From Modicisalibacter radicis (GTDB lineage: Bacteria; Pseudomonadota; Gammaproteobacteria; Pseudomonadales; Halomonadaceae): 64,000 nt of DNA. The position numbers and the translations under genes were made by a program. Positions 18,193-27,546 of this stretch are shown here, in pieces (positions within the stretch are counted from its first letter, which is position 1; every line of letters starts with the position of its first letter). The stretch spans positions 157,108 through 221,107 of the forward strand of contig NZ_CAAHFN010000087.1 in NCBI RefSeq assembly GCF_900961225.1. The letters run 5' to 3'. The notes beneath the pieces are model-generated. The model saw only the letters and a list, made by a program, of their open reading frames with translations. It was not told where the DNA came from and did not search any database.

Positions 18193-20232
18193 ATGCGCAT
18201 CGTCAGCGACTTTCCACGCCGGGTTCACGAAGAGGAGACCTGGATCACGCTCGCCGACGGTTGTCGGCTGGCGGTACGCATCTGGCGGCCGGTGGATGCC
18301 GAGCGGGACCCGGTGCCGGCGATCCTCGAATACCTGCCCTACCGCAAGCGTGACCTGACCGCGCTGCGCGACGCCCAGACCCACCCCTACTGGGCGGGTC
18401 ATGGCTATGCCGGGGTGCGGGTCGACATTCGCGGCAGTGGCGAATCGGACGGCGTGCTGACCGACGAATACCTGCAGCAGGAACTCGACGACGGCGTCGC
18501 GATTCTCGACTGGCTGGAGCGCCAGCCCTGGTGCGACGGCAATGTGGGGATGATCGGCATCTCCTGGGGCGGCTTCAACGGCCTGCAGATCGCCGCCCTC
18601 CAGCCGCCCCAGCTCAAGGCGGTGATCACGTTGTGCTCCACCGACGACCGCTACGCCGACGATGTCCACCACATGGGCGGCTGCCTGCTCGGCGATAACC
18701 TGTCGTGGGCCTCGACGATGTTCGATGCCAACGCCAGCCCGCCCGACCCGGCGCTGGTCGGCGAGCGCTGGCGCGAGATGTGGCAGCAGCGCCTGGAGGG
18801 CAGCGGCCTGTGGCTGGCGACCTGGCTGGAACATCAGCGCCGCGACGCCTACTGGAAGCACGGCTCGGTGGGCGAGGACTTCACGCGGATCCGCTGCCCG
18901 GTCTACGCCGTCAGCGGCTGGGCCGACGGCTACTGCAACGCCGTGTTCCGCCTGCTGGAGGGGCTCAGCGTGCCACGCAAGGGGCTTGTCGGGCCCTGGG
19001 CGCACAAGTATCCGCACCTCGGCGTGCCGGGCCCGGCGATCGGCTTTCTGCAGGAAACGCTGCGCTGGTGGGATCATTGGCTCAAGGGCCGGGAAACCGG
19101 GATCATGGACGAGCCGATGCTGCGGGTCTGGATGCAGGATTCCGTGCCGCCCTCGGCGCGCTACGAGGTACGTCCCGGGCGCTGGGTCAGCGAGCCGAGC
19201 TGGCCGTCGCCGACGATCGAGCCGCGACCCTTTCGCCTGACCAGCGGCCACGACCTGGTCCCGGAGGTCGCCCGGGTCGCTGCCGTGCCGGGCGCCGCCG
19301 TGCTGCTGACGATCCGTTCGCCGCTGTTCGTCGGCCTCTACGCCGGCAAGTGGTGTTCCTACAATGCGCCCCCCGACCTGCCCCACGACCAGCGCGACGA
19401 GGATGGCGGCGCGCTGATCTTCCAGACCCAGCCGCTCGGCGAGACGCTCGAGATCTGCGGCCAGCCGGTGGCCGAACTCGAGCTCGAGGCCGACCAGCCG
19501 GTGGCGATGATCGCCCTGCGGCTGAACGACATCGCCGTCGACGACAAGGCCACCCGGGTCTCCTATGGCCTGCTCAACCTCACCCATCGCGACAGCGACG
19601 AGCACCCCGAGCCGCTCGAGCCGGGCAAGCGCTACCGGGTGCGCATCCCGCTCAAGCATATCGCCCAGCAGTTTCCGGTGGGGCATGCCCTGCGGCTGTC
19701 GCTGTCGACCAGCTACTGGCCGCTGGCCTGGCCCTCGCCGAGGCCGGTACGGCTGACCCTGCATCCGGCTTCCAGCCGGCTGATCCTGCCGTGCCGCACG
19801 CCGGATCCGAGCGAGGAGGCGGCGTTGCCGCCATTCGGCATGCCGGAAGGCGCGCCGCCGCTGGCGCGTACGCTGATCCAGCCGAGCCAGGAGGCCTGGT
19901 GCGTGATCCGCGACCTGGCCAACGATCGCACGACCCTCGAAGTGGTCAACGACGAGGGCGTCTATCGCCTCGACGACATCGATCTCGAACTCGCCGTGCG
20001 CGTCACCGAGCGTTACAGCTATGCCTACGGCAACTACGACAGCCTCAGTGGCTGGACCGAGTGGGAGCGCCATTTCCGGCGCGGCGACTGGCAGGTGCGC
20101 ACCGTGACTCGTACGCTGATGACCTCGGACGCCGACAACTTCCGGCTGCGTGCCACGCTCGATGCCTACGAGGGCGACAGCCGGGTGTTCGCCAAGAGCT
20201 GGGACGAGGAAATACCCCGCGATCTGGTGTAG
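18193..20232 (+). CDS. CocE/NonD (peptidase S15) family hydrolase
   Basis: A 679-aa alpha/beta hydrolase of the X-Pro dipeptidyl-peptidase / cocaine-esterase family. Nucleophile Ser124 lies in GISWGGFNG, the acid is probably Asp245 in SGWADGY, and the base is His271 in GPWAHKYPH. The C-terminal jelly-roll domain (from about 430) contains VAELELEADQPVAMIALRL. It has no signal peptide, so it is cytoplasmic. AAGGGG precedes the start. Likely co-transcribed with the ATP-grasp gene. The actual substrate (acyl-peptide, ester or amide) cannot be told from sequence. Confidence 0.9.
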   Translation: MRIVSDFPRRVHEEETWITLADGCRLAVRIWRPVDAERDPVPAILEYLPYRKRDLTALRDAQTHPYWAGHGYAGVRVDIRGSGESDGVLTDEYLQQELDDGVAILDWLERQPWCDGNVGMIGISWGGFNGLQIAALQPPQLKAVITLCSTDDRYADDVHHMGGCLLGDNLSWASTMFDANASPPDPALVGERWREMWQQRLEGSGLWLATWLEHQRRDAYWKHGSVGEDFTRIRCPVYAVSGWADGYCNAVFRLLEGLSVPRKGLVGPWAHKYPHLGVPGPAIGFLQETLRWWDHWLKGRETGIMDEPMLRVWMQDSVPPSARYEVRPGRWVSEPSWPSPTIEPRPFRLTSGHDLVPEVARVAAVPGAAVLLTIRSPLFVGLYAGKWCSYNAPPDLPHDQRDEDGGALIFQTQPLGETLEICGQPVAELELEADQPVAMIALRLNDIAVDDKATRVSYGLLNLTHRDSDEHPEPLEPGKRYRVRIPLKHIAQQFPVGHALRLSLSTSYWPLAWPSPRPVRLTLHPASSRLILPCRTPDPSEEAALPPFGMPEGAPPLARTLIQPSQEAWCVIRDLANDRTTLEVVNDEGVYRLDDIDLELAVRVTERYSYAYGNYDSLSGWTEWERHFRRGDWQVRTVTRTLMTSDADNFRLRATLDAYEGDSRVFAKSWDEEIPRDLV

Positions 20233-20277
20233 TCGCGCCTCATCGGGCCGCGGGGCATGCCTATCGCGCCGGACCGG

Positions 20278-20457
20278 CTAGTGCAGCAGGCGTTCGACTT
20301 CCCGGTTGGCCTGGACCGCCTCGGGGTAGGTCGGGTAGCGATCGACCTCCCTGACCTTGCCGCCGGTGGTTTCCAGCAGCAGCCAGTAGTCCGGCTGCTG
20401 CAGGCGACCGCGGGGGCCGAGCGTGGCGGGAGTGATCTTGAAGCTTCGCTTGGCCAT
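20278..20457 (-). CDS. small conserved-looking protein, unknown
   Basis: A 59-aa protein starting MAKRSFKITPATLGPRGRLQ and ending in a helix rich in acidic and basic residues (EAVQANREVERLLH). A GGAGG lies 6 bp upstream of the ATG at 20457; an 11-residue longer start is possible. It has no recognised family, signal or membrane segment. It converges with the CocE-like gene (45 bp between stops) and may be a small regulatory or stress protein, but there is no evidence for either. Confidence 0.6.
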   Translation of the reverse strand: MAKRSFKITPATLGPRGRLQQPDYWLLLETTGGKVREVDRYPTYPEAVQANREVERLLH

Positions 20458-20762
20458 GACAGCCTCCATCTCGATTACATAAGTACACAATCAGAATGGA
20501 AGAGTTACGTTTCTTGGGAAACATGGTTTTTACCCTGAAAAATAGGGGGCTGCCGATCAGGAGAATGGGCCGCAAAGCATCGGTTTTCTGATCCTGCACG
20601 ACATCTGCAAGCGGGCGATCGTCGGCGCCGGTCGGGCGTGGAGCCGGACGTTTTCCTGCAGCCGCCCGCTGGCGGTGCACCAGGGGGCCAGGCCATGGCC
20701 GCGCAGAGATTGTCGGGTGCGCCAGGAAGGCGTGCACGAGCCCTGTCATTCGAAGGACACGC
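20458..20762. other. intergenic region without recognised content
   Basis: This 305-bp stretch separates the small leftward gene from the antiporter gene and should hold both promoters. The left third is AT-rich and the rest is GC-rich. I see no convincing promoter pair, terminator, repeat or RNA. Confidence 0.5.
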
Positions 20763-22016
20763 ATGGACGCACAGATCCTCATCATGGGAAGTTTCGGGCT
20801 GCTGATTCTGCTGGTGGCGTGGTTCCCGATCTTCATATCGCGCTTGCCGCTGACCCTGCCGATGCTTTGCGTGGCGATCGGCTTCGGCGGATTCATGTTA
20901 CTGGGCGAGGACGGGCTGAGCCCGCGCGAGTACCCGGCCACGCTGTCGGTGCTGACCGAGCTGACCATCATCGTCTCGCTGGCCGGGGCGGGGCTGAGTA
21001 TCGACAAGTCCTGGGCCTGGCGGCGATGGACGAATACCTGGCGTTTGCTGGGCATCGCCATGCCGCTGACCATTGCCGCTTGCGCCATGCTGGCGGCGGT
21101 CTATCTCGGTCTGCCCTGGGCGACAGCCGTGCTGATCGGGGCCGTCATCGCGCCCACCGACCCGGTGCTGGCCGCCGACGTGCGCGTGGGGCCACCCCGC
21201 GAGGCTACCGAAGACGAGGTGCGTTTCAGCCTGACCTCCGAAGCCGGCCTCAACGATGGCTTGGGATTCCCGTTCACCATGCTGGCGCTCGGTCTCGCCG
21301 CGCACGGCGCGCTGGGCGACTGGACCTGGCATTGGCTGGCCGTCGACGGACTGTGGCGCTGCGGTGCGGGCCTGGCGGCCGGTTGGCTGATGGGGCGCCT
21401 GCTGGGGGCGGTGGTGTTCCGTATCGGCAAGCGCACGATCGCGCGGACCGGGCAGGGCTTCGCTTCGCTGGGGATTATCTTCGTGGTCTACGCCGTGGCG
21501 GAACTCATCCATGGCTACGGGTTCATCGCTGTCTTCGTGGCGGCGATGGTGTTGCGCCGCCACGACGACCGGCATGGCTACCACTTGCGGCTACACGGCT
21601 TTATCGAACAGGCCGAGCACTTGCTGATGATGACACTGCTGGTGTTGTTCGGCGGCAGTCTCGCCGGACCGCTGCTCGAGGAGTTGACCTGGCCGATGGT
21701 CATCGCGACGCTCGTCGTGCTGTTCATCATTCGCCCCTTGGCCGGCCTGCTCAGCCTGCTCGGTACCCGCCTGCGCAGCTGCGAACGGATCATCGTCAGC
21801 CTGTTCGGTATCCGCGGGGTCGGTTCGTTCTTCTATCTCGCCTACGCGACCAATGCCGGCAACTTCGCCCAGATCGATACGGCCTGGGCCCTGGTCAGTT
21901 TTATCGTCCTGATGTCGGTCTTTTCCTACGGGATACTGTCGGCGGCGCTGATGAACTGGCTGGATCGCCGGCAGGCGGCGCTGGCCGAAGCCGAGGAGAA
22001 CAAGCCAGGGCGGTGA
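20763..22016 (+). CDS. CPA1-family cation:proton antiporter (NhaP-like)
   Basis: A 417-aa inner-membrane antiporter with about 11-12 hydrophobic helices. The ion-binding core has GAVIAPTDPVLAADV and SLTSEAGLNDGLGFPF, the acidic motifs of CPA1 exchangers. It should export Na+ (or K+) in exchange for protons, a sensible function in a halophile. There is no large cytoplasmic TrkA domain. GAAGGA lies upstream of the ATG. Its last 116 bp overlap, on the opposite strand, the end of the histidine-phosphatase gene. Confidence 0.93.
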   Translation: MDAQILIMGSFGLLILLVAWFPIFISRLPLTLPMLCVAIGFGGFMLLGEDGLSPREYPATLSVLTELTIIVSLAGAGLSIDKSWAWRRWTNTWRLLGIAMPLTIAACAMLAAVYLGLPWATAVLIGAVIAPTDPVLAADVRVGPPREATEDEVRFSLTSEAGLNDGLGFPFTMLALGLAAHGALGDWTWHWLAVDGLWRCGAGLAAGWLMGRLLGAVVFRIGKRTIARTGQGFASLGIIFVVYAVAELIHGYGFIAVFVAAMVLRRHDDRHGYHLRLHGFIEQAEHLLMMTLLVLFGGSLAGPLLEELTWPMVIATLVVLFIIRPLAGLLSLLGTRLRSCERIIVSLFGIRGVGSFFYLAYATNAGNFAQIDTAWALVSFIVLMSVFSYGILSAALMNWLDRRQAALAEAEENKPGR

Positions 22017-22536
22017 GCTGCCATCCCGATACGCCGGGCCGAATGACGACCGGCTCGGCATTGGCAATGCGCGGCCCGTCCGGTCGTCCAAAGAGGTGTC
22101 GGCAGATGACCCGGTAGACGCCGGAATGCGCCACGACGAGGGGCGTATCCCACTCGTCCAGGATATCGTTCAAGGCCTTGGTGACTCGCCGCTCGAACGG
22201 GGCCCATGGCTCCCCGCCGGGAGGCGTGTCCGTGTAGGAAACGAGTCGCGCAAGAGGCCGGCCCTCGAGCTCGCCCCAGTCTCGTTCGTTCAGCCCGGGC
22301 GTGACCAAGGGCTCGGACCCGGGTACGGCCAACATGGCGGTGTCCAGGGTCCGCGACAGTGAGCCGCAGACGACTCGGCCCCATGTCTGGTGTCGCAACC
22401 GCTCTGCCGCCATGCGGGCCTGGTTCCGGCCGGTCTCGGTCAACGGGCTGTCCGTTCGGCCGGCGATGACCCCGCGCGCATTGCACTCGGTCTCACCGTG
22501 GCGCAGAAAGATGAAAGGGCTTCGTCTCAACGGCAT
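21901..22536 (-). CDS. histidine phosphatase (phosphoglycerate-mutase-like)
   Basis: A 211-aa histidine-phosphatase-superfamily protein. The phosphohistidine motif is FLRHGETECNARG (His13), with LTETGRNQA, LNERDWGELEG and VVAHSGVYRVICR as the other core motifs. It is probably a phosphomonoesterase on a small metabolite. It is the last gene of the ABC operon: its start overlaps the MBL gene by 44 bp. The last ~35 residues (proline-, serine- and arginine-rich) are encoded antisense to the antiporter gene and look non-conserved, so the original stop may have been lost. Confidence 0.85.
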   Translation of the reverse strand: MPLRRSPFIFLRHGETECNARGVIAGRTDSPLTETGRNQARMAAERLRHQTWGRVVCGSLSRTLDTAMLAVPGSEPLVTPGLNERDWGELEGRPLARLVSYTDTPPGGEPWAPFERRVTKALNDILDEWDTPLVVAHSGVYRVICRHLFGRPDGPRIANAEPVVIRPGVSGWQLTALACSPRLRPAPPAGDPASSSAPPTVSRRKRPTSGR

Positions 22537-23572
22537 CGTTCAATTCCAGGACCGAGTCGGTGTGCAACTGGGGGCCGAGCCGGTCACGCCAGGCCGCCGT
22601 CTGTGTCAGCGATGTAAACAGGGGCACCAGTCGTCGGGCGCCCAGCGTGTCGCGCAACCGGACCAGGTCACCGGCACGCAGATGGACATTCCAGCGTTGC
22701 CAATGCTCCAGTCCGGCGGCGACCCGCTCTCGCCGGTCTGGCGTCAGGTAGCCGGTGTGCAGCAAGCGGCGTCCGGGCCAATCCCAATGGCCATCGTTCC
22801 GGTCGGCGACCAGCATGGTCGGGGCGTGCTCGGGCCATCTGCGGTCTGCCAATCGCTGCAGCGCGTCAGGGAGCCCGGGCCGAAAAGCATCCGGGTCGCA
22901 TTGGGTCCAGCGGCATACCATCTGGTGGCAATGGCGATCCATCGTCCAGTCGATGGGCTGGGTCTTTTCCATCCGCAACAGCCACAAGGCCAGCTCGATC
23001 GCCCGGCCCGAAAGCGGCAACGGCAGTACCGTCGGGCGTGTCAGCTGTTGCCATAGGGCCTGCTGGCATTGGCGCTGGCCGGTGTCGTACAAGCCATAGG
23101 AGGCATCGAGCAGCAGCGTGCCGGCCGGCGGCGGCGGATCGAAAGGAAACAGCAGGGATTCGAACGATGCGTCGCCGGAATAGAACAGGCCGTCGCCCAC
23201 GTCCAGATGCAACCAGAGCCCGCCATGGGAGTGTCCCGCCCTGCCCGTTGTCACCTCGATGCCCAGGATAGAGCGGGAACCCTGCCTCGGCAGCGGCCGC
23301 CAGCTTCTGCCGGGTGGCAGGGCGGTGGCCACTTCGGGGGTACAGTACAGGGGGATCCCCCAGGGAAGCCTGGCCACGGAGCCGATATGGTCCGGGTGGT
23401 CGTGGCTGATCAGTATGGCATCGAGCGGCCCCGTCTCTCGGACCCAGTCGCAACGCTCCTGCGGGTGAAGCGGACCGCCGGCATCCATCAACAATGAGCG
23501 CCCTTGGTGCCGCACACGAATCGCCGCGCTGGACTTGCCCCCCAGTCCGCTGAGGATATCCACCTGACTCAT
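22493..23572 (-). CDS. MBL-fold metallo-hydrolase
   Basis: A 359-aa metallo-beta-lactamase-fold hydrolase. The metal motif HxHxDH is present as SHDHPDHIGS (His57, His59, Asp61, His62), followed by a later His in AGHSHGG and the bridging Asp in LFYSGDASF. Families of this kind include phosphodiesterases and RNase-Z-like enzymes; the specific substrate is unknown. Its ATG shares one base with the stop of the ABC ATPase gene (TGATG), and it is followed by a phosphatase gene, so a two-step removal of a phosphodiester from an imported compound is plausible (inference). Confidence 0.86.
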   Translation of the reverse strand: MSQVDILSGLGGKSSAAIRVRHQGRSLLMDAGGPLHPQERCDWVRETGPLDAILISHDHPDHIGSVARLPWGIPLYCTPEVATALPPGRSWRPLPRQGSRSILGIEVTTGRAGHSHGGLWLHLDVGDGLFYSGDASFESLLFPFDPPPPAGTLLLDASYGLYDTGQRQCQQALWQQLTRPTVLPLPLSGRAIELALWLLRMEKTQPIDWTMDRHCHQMVCRWTQCDPDAFRPGLPDALQRLADRRWPEHAPTMLVADRNDGHWDWPGRRLLHTGYLTPDRRERVAAGLEHWQRWNVHLRAGDLVRLRDTLGARRLVPLFTSLTQTAAWRDRLGPQLHTDSVLELNDAVETKPFHLSAPR

Positions 23573-24600
23573 CAGGCGGCCCTCTGCAAGGACCAGCCCT
23601 TGTCGAACCGGACCCGGACCGATTGCCCCGTCGCCAGCGCCGAATGATGCCAGGCCCTCAAGGGCTGGCCATCCAGCAGGCTGAGCGTCAGTTCATAGCG
23701 TTCCCCCCGGTAGACGCACTGCCTTACCTCGGCGCTCAAGCCATCGGCGCCTATCCGGATGTGCTCGGGACGCAGCAGGACGGGCCTGATCTTGGGCAAG
23801 CTCGTCTCCATGGCTTGCATGATGACGTGGCCATCCAGCCAGCCCGAGGGTTCCGCATCGGCAATGTGCACTACGGCGCCCTGGCCGATGAACCGGGCTA
23901 CCCAGTCGTCCACCGGCTGCTGGTACAGCTGTTCCGGTGTCGCCCACTGCGCCAGCCGGCCATCGCGCATCACGGCGATGTAGTCCGCCATCGACATGGC
24001 TTCGCTCTGGTCATGCGTGACATAGACCAGGGTCGCACCGGTCTGGCGATGAAATTCCCGGAAGGTGCCTTCCATCGTGTCGCGAAGGTTCCGGTCCAGG
24101 TTGGCCAGGGGTTCGTCCAGCAGTACCACCCGGGGCTTTGCCACCAGACAGCGAGCCAGCGCCACGCGCTGACGCTGGCCGCCGCTGAGCTCCGCCGGCC
24201 GGCGCTGGGCCATGCGTTCCATTTCCACCTGCGCCAGGGCGGCGCGCACCGCCCCAGCCGCTTCGTTGCCGGATGTGCCCCGTACTTTCAACGGGTAACC
24301 CACGTTCTCGGCCACGCTCATGTGCGGCCAGAGCGCGTAAGACTGGAACACCATCGCCATGTTGCGTTGCTCCGGCGGGCATTGCGTTCGCGCGTCGGCG
24401 AGCCGCCGATCGCCCAGGTGAATCGAGCCGGAGGTCGGCTTTTCGAAGCCGGCCAGCAGACGGAGTATCGTCGTCTTGCCGCACCCGCTCGGCCCCAGCA
24501 GGGCGACAAAGGCCGCCTCGGGAATGGTCAGCGATAGGCCGTCGACGGCGGTTTCATTGCCGAATCGCTTCACTAGACGATCCAGGGTCAGGTTCTCCAC
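23572..24600 (-). CDS. ABC transporter ATPase (iron/phosphonate/polyamine type)
   Basis: A 342-aa ATP-binding subunit. It has Walker A GPSGCGKTT, signature LSGGQRQR, Walker B VVLLDEPLANLD and the H-loop VTHDQSEAM, then a C-terminal TOBE-like domain, as in PotA/FbpC proteins. It energises the adjacent binding-protein-dependent importer. The start overlaps the permease stop by 13 bp. The substrate cannot be fixed from the ATPase; its siblings carry ferric iron, polyamines, 2-aminoethylphosphonate or phosphate esters. Confidence 0.94.
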   Translation of the reverse strand: MENLTLDRLVKRFGNETAVDGLSLTIPEAAFVALLGPSGCGKTTILRLLAGFEKPTSGSIHLGDRRLADARTQCPPEQRNMAMVFQSYALWPHMSVAENVGYPLKVRGTSGNEAAGAVRAALAQVEMERMAQRRPAELSGGQRQRVALARCLVAKPRVVLLDEPLANLDRNLRDTMEGTFREFHRQTGATLVYVTHDQSEAMSMADYIAVMRDGRLAQWATPEQLYQQPVDDWVARFIGQGAVVHIADAEPSGWLDGHVIMQAMETSLPKIRPVLLRPEHIRIGADGLSAEVRQCVYRGERYELTLSLLDGQPLRAWHHSALATGQSVRVRFDKGWSLQRAA

Positions 24601-26288
24601 GGAATCACCCCTCTTGGCAGTCTGGGTGCGAGCAGGTTCAGCAGCGCCATCAACAGGGCCACGAACACCACCACCAGTACCGATATGGCCGACGCCAGCA
24701 CGCTTTCGCCGCCTTCATCCAGGTTGAAGATCAGCACGCCCAGGGTTTCATTGCCGGCGCTCCATAGCAGTGCCGAGACGGTGATCTCGTTCAGGGCGAC
24801 CAGGAAAACCAGCAATCCGCCGGCAAATACCGCGGGTGCCAGCAAGGGCAGGAGAATATCGACCAGACGACGTAGCGTGCCGGCTCCTGCCAGCTGGGCC
24901 GCTTCTTCCAGAGCGCCATCGAACTGCCCGAGGCTTGCCATCACGGGCCGGAGACCCAGCACCAAAAAGCGCACCAGATAGGCGAGAAAAATGATCCACA
25001 ATGAGCCATAGACGACCACATTGATGACCGGCAGCGGCCGGGCGAACAACAGGATGCAGGCTATGGCCAGCACTACGCCGGGCAGGGCGTAGGGGATTTC
25101 GATCAGCGTCACCACCAGCGTCTGGATGCGCTCGGGCAACCGCTTCAGCCGGTAGGCCAACGGCAGCGCGCAGGCCATGATGACCAGGGCGGCGCCACCG
25201 GCCAGCATCAGGCTGTTTCGAGCGGCTCTCGGGGTGGCGCCCTGATGGTTGATCATCTCATCGAAGGCCGCGGATGTGACGCTGCCAGGCGTCAACGGCA
25301 CACCGACCGCGGGTACCAGGGAACTGACGACCAGGGCCAGAAAGGGGCACACCAGTATGATCAACAGGACCGTCGCCAACGCGGCCTCCACCAGCGGACG
25401 CCATTGTCGAAGGTCGAGATCGTGCGCCTTGCCGCCGTGCCCGGTTAACGAATAGCGGCTGTGTCTTTGCATGCGCTGTTGCAGCGCGACACCCAGCAAA
25501 GCCAGCGCGCCAATCAGCACCGAGAGGCTGGCGACTTCCTGCAGGACCGAATGGCCAAAGCCGGCCATGCGCTGATAGATCAGTGTCGGCAACACGTAGT
25601 AGGCGTCCGGAATGCCGAGCATCGCCGGGATGCCGAAGTTGCCCAGGTTCGACACGAAAGCCATGAACACGCCGGCAAGCATGCCGCCCCGGCTCAACGG
25701 CAGCACGATGTCACGCCACACGCGGCGGCTGGAGGCGCCGCTGATCCGTGCGGCTTCGATCAGTTCGGCCGGCAGGTTGATCAGGCTGGTGCGCATTGCC
25801 AGGAATACCAGCGGTGCGCTCTGGATCCCGAGCAGCACGATAATGCCTTCCGGCGAATACAGCGGCTGCGGGCTTCCCAGCGGTGGGGCGATGCCCAGCG
25901 TGTTCAGCAGCGGGCTCGCCGGCCCCATCAGTTGCAACCAGCTCAGCGCGGTGACCTGGGGCGGGATCATCATCGGCAACATGAAACAGAACACCAGCCA
26001 CTGCTTGCCGCGCACGTTGGTGAGCGTAATGCCGTAGGCGAATATCGCGCCCAGAAGCAGCGACACCATCGCGCCCAGCGTGGCGGTGTACAGGCTGTTG
26101 CCCAGCGCGCGCCAGGTCGAGGCGGCGCTCATCACTTGCCAAAAGGGCGACTGCTCTCCCAGACCGAGTTGCGACATCGCCGACACCGCCAGGCGCAGGC
26201 TGGGCGTCAGGCTCAGCAGGGTGATCGTCACCAGCAACAGTGAAAGCAGCCAGTTCGGCTGGCTGCCTCTGGATAGCGCAATTCGCAT
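24588..26288 (-). CDS. ABC transporter permease, fused two-domain type
   Basis: A 566-aa permease with two consecutive binding-protein-dependent transport domains and about 12 membrane helices. Two copies of the EAA loop are visible: ELIEAARISGASSRRVWRDI (near residue 177) and EEAAQLAGAGTLRRLVDILL (near 458). The fused layout is typical of FbpB/PhnU-like iron and phosphonate importers. Its ATG lies two bases after the binding-protein stop, so expression is tightly linked. Confidence 0.93.
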   Translation of the reverse strand: MRIALSRGSQPNWLLSLLLVTITLLSLTPSLRLAVSAMSQLGLGEQSPFWQVMSAASTWRALGNSLYTATLGAMVSLLLGAIFAYGITLTNVRGKQWLVFCFMLPMMIPPQVTALSWLQLMGPASPLLNTLGIAPPLGSPQPLYSPEGIIVLLGIQSAPLVFLAMRTSLINLPAELIEAARISGASSRRVWRDIVLPLSRGGMLAGVFMAFVSNLGNFGIPAMLGIPDAYYVLPTLIYQRMAGFGHSVLQEVASLSVLIGALALLGVALQQRMQRHSRYSLTGHGGKAHDLDLRQWRPLVEAALATVLLIILVCPFLALVVSSLVPAVGVPLTPGSVTSAAFDEMINHQGATPRAARNSLMLAGGAALVIMACALPLAYRLKRLPERIQTLVVTLIEIPYALPGVVLAIACILLFARPLPVINVVVYGSLWIIFLAYLVRFLVLGLRPVMASLGQFDGALEEAAQLAGAGTLRRLVDILLPLLAPAVFAGGLLVFLVALNEITVSALLWSAGNETLGVLIFNLDEGGESVLASAISVLVVVFVALLMALLNLLAPRLPRGVIPWRT

Positions 26289-26290
26289 GA

Positions 26291-27268
26291 TCAGTTGCCG
26301 TAGAGTTCACTGAACCGGGCCTTGTTGGCTTCCGCCTCTTCCAGGGCGGTTTCGGCGTCCAGCGGCATCAGCTTGATGCTGTCGCGCGGCGGAAACCCCG
26401 CGGGAGGCGCCACCCGGTCGCTTGCCGGCAGGTAGCCCTGGACTTGCACCAGCGTCTGGCCTTGCTCGGACAGCAGGAAGTCGACAAAGACCTGGGCGGC
26501 GGTCGGGTTCGACGCCCCCTTCATGATCGCCACCGGCTCGGTTACCGCGCTGACGCCCTCTTCCGGGAAGACGAACTCCACCGGCGAGCCCTTGGCGGCT
26601 TCACGGATGGGCAGGAAGTCGACCACGACGCCGTAGGGTTTGCTGCCGTTGGCAACGGCCTTGAAGACACCGCCGTTGCCGCCCTGGGCTTCGGCACCGT
26701 TTTCCTCGAGCCGCTCGATGTAGGACCAGCCCAGATCCGGGTTCTCCATCAGGGTCGCCATGTGCACCAGGGCCGCGCCGGAATACAGCGGACTCGGCAT
26801 GGTGACCTGACCTTCGAGCTCGGGGCGGACCAGGTCTGTCCAGCGGGTCGGCTGGAACTCGGCGCCGGTGTTGTAAACGATGCCCGTGGTGATCAGCTTG
26901 GTGCTGTAGTAGTACCCTTCGGCATCGTAGAGCGAAGGGTCATAGCTTTCCCGTTCGGGGCTCAGATACGCCTGGAGGTAGCCGTCCTGCTTCAGCGATT
27001 CCATGGTGACCGTGTCGGCGATCAGCAGCACATCCGGCTTGACCAGGCCGGCGGCCAGTTCCGAGCGCAGGCGCGCAATCAGGCGGGTGGTGCCATCACG
27101 GACCCATTCGACGTCGATGTCCGGATGGGCTCGCTCGAATGCGTCCACGGTCTGCTGGGCATCGCTGTTGGGCTGGCTGGTATAGAGCACCAGCGTTTCA
27201 TCGGCCTGGGCAATCAGTGGCAATGCCAGCGCGGCGGCCATCATCGCCTTGGCTGTGGAAAACGTCAT
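26291..27268 (-). CDS. periplasmic substrate-binding protein of an ABC importer
   Basis: A 325-aa extracellular solute-binding protein. A signal peptide (to about residue 22, ending LIAQADE) is followed by LVLYTSQPNSDAQQTVDAF and PDIDVEWVRDGTTRL, as in the AfuA/FutA (ferric iron) and 2-aminoethylphosphonate-binding group. The YYYS cluster in DAEGYYYSTKLITTG recalls tyrosines that bind iron in FutA-type proteins, but phosphonate-type proteins also carry aromatic residues there. AGGAA precedes the chosen start; a longer start would add 11 residues before the signal. It is the first gene of a five-gene operon. Confidence 0.92.
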   Translation of the reverse strand: MTFSTAKAMMAAALALPLIAQADETLVLYTSQPNSDAQQTVDAFERAHPDIDVEWVRDGTTRLIARLRSELAAGLVKPDVLLIADTVTMESLKQDGYLQAYLSPERESYDPSLYDAEGYYYSTKLITTGIVYNTGAEFQPTRWTDLVRPELEGQVTMPSPLYSGAALVHMATLMENPDLGWSYIERLEENGAEAQGGNGGVFKAVANGSKPYGVVVDFLPIREAAKGSPVEFVFPEEGVSAVTEPVAIMKGASNPTAAQVFVDFLLSEQGQTLVQVQGYLPASDRVAPPAGFPPRDSIKLMPLDAETALEEAEANKARFSELYGN

Positions 27269-27546
27269 TGCAGCGTTCCTCTTGGCTGGGTTCACAACCA
27301 AGGTACGGTCACAAGACTACAACACCGAGACAGTAAGCTTTCGACACGCAGCGGATTGATTGCGACGGTGCGTCAGACGTTATCGCCTGCCCGGAGCTTC
27401 GAGATGAATCTGCCTCGGAGAAGGCGGCCGCCGCTTCTGATGACTTTCCCCAGAAACCGGCTGGCCTCCAAGGTGAGTTTTCGCTACGTTGATTCTGACC
27501 ATCATCAATTCAATGAGCGTGATGCACTCAGGAACAGCATTCAGCT

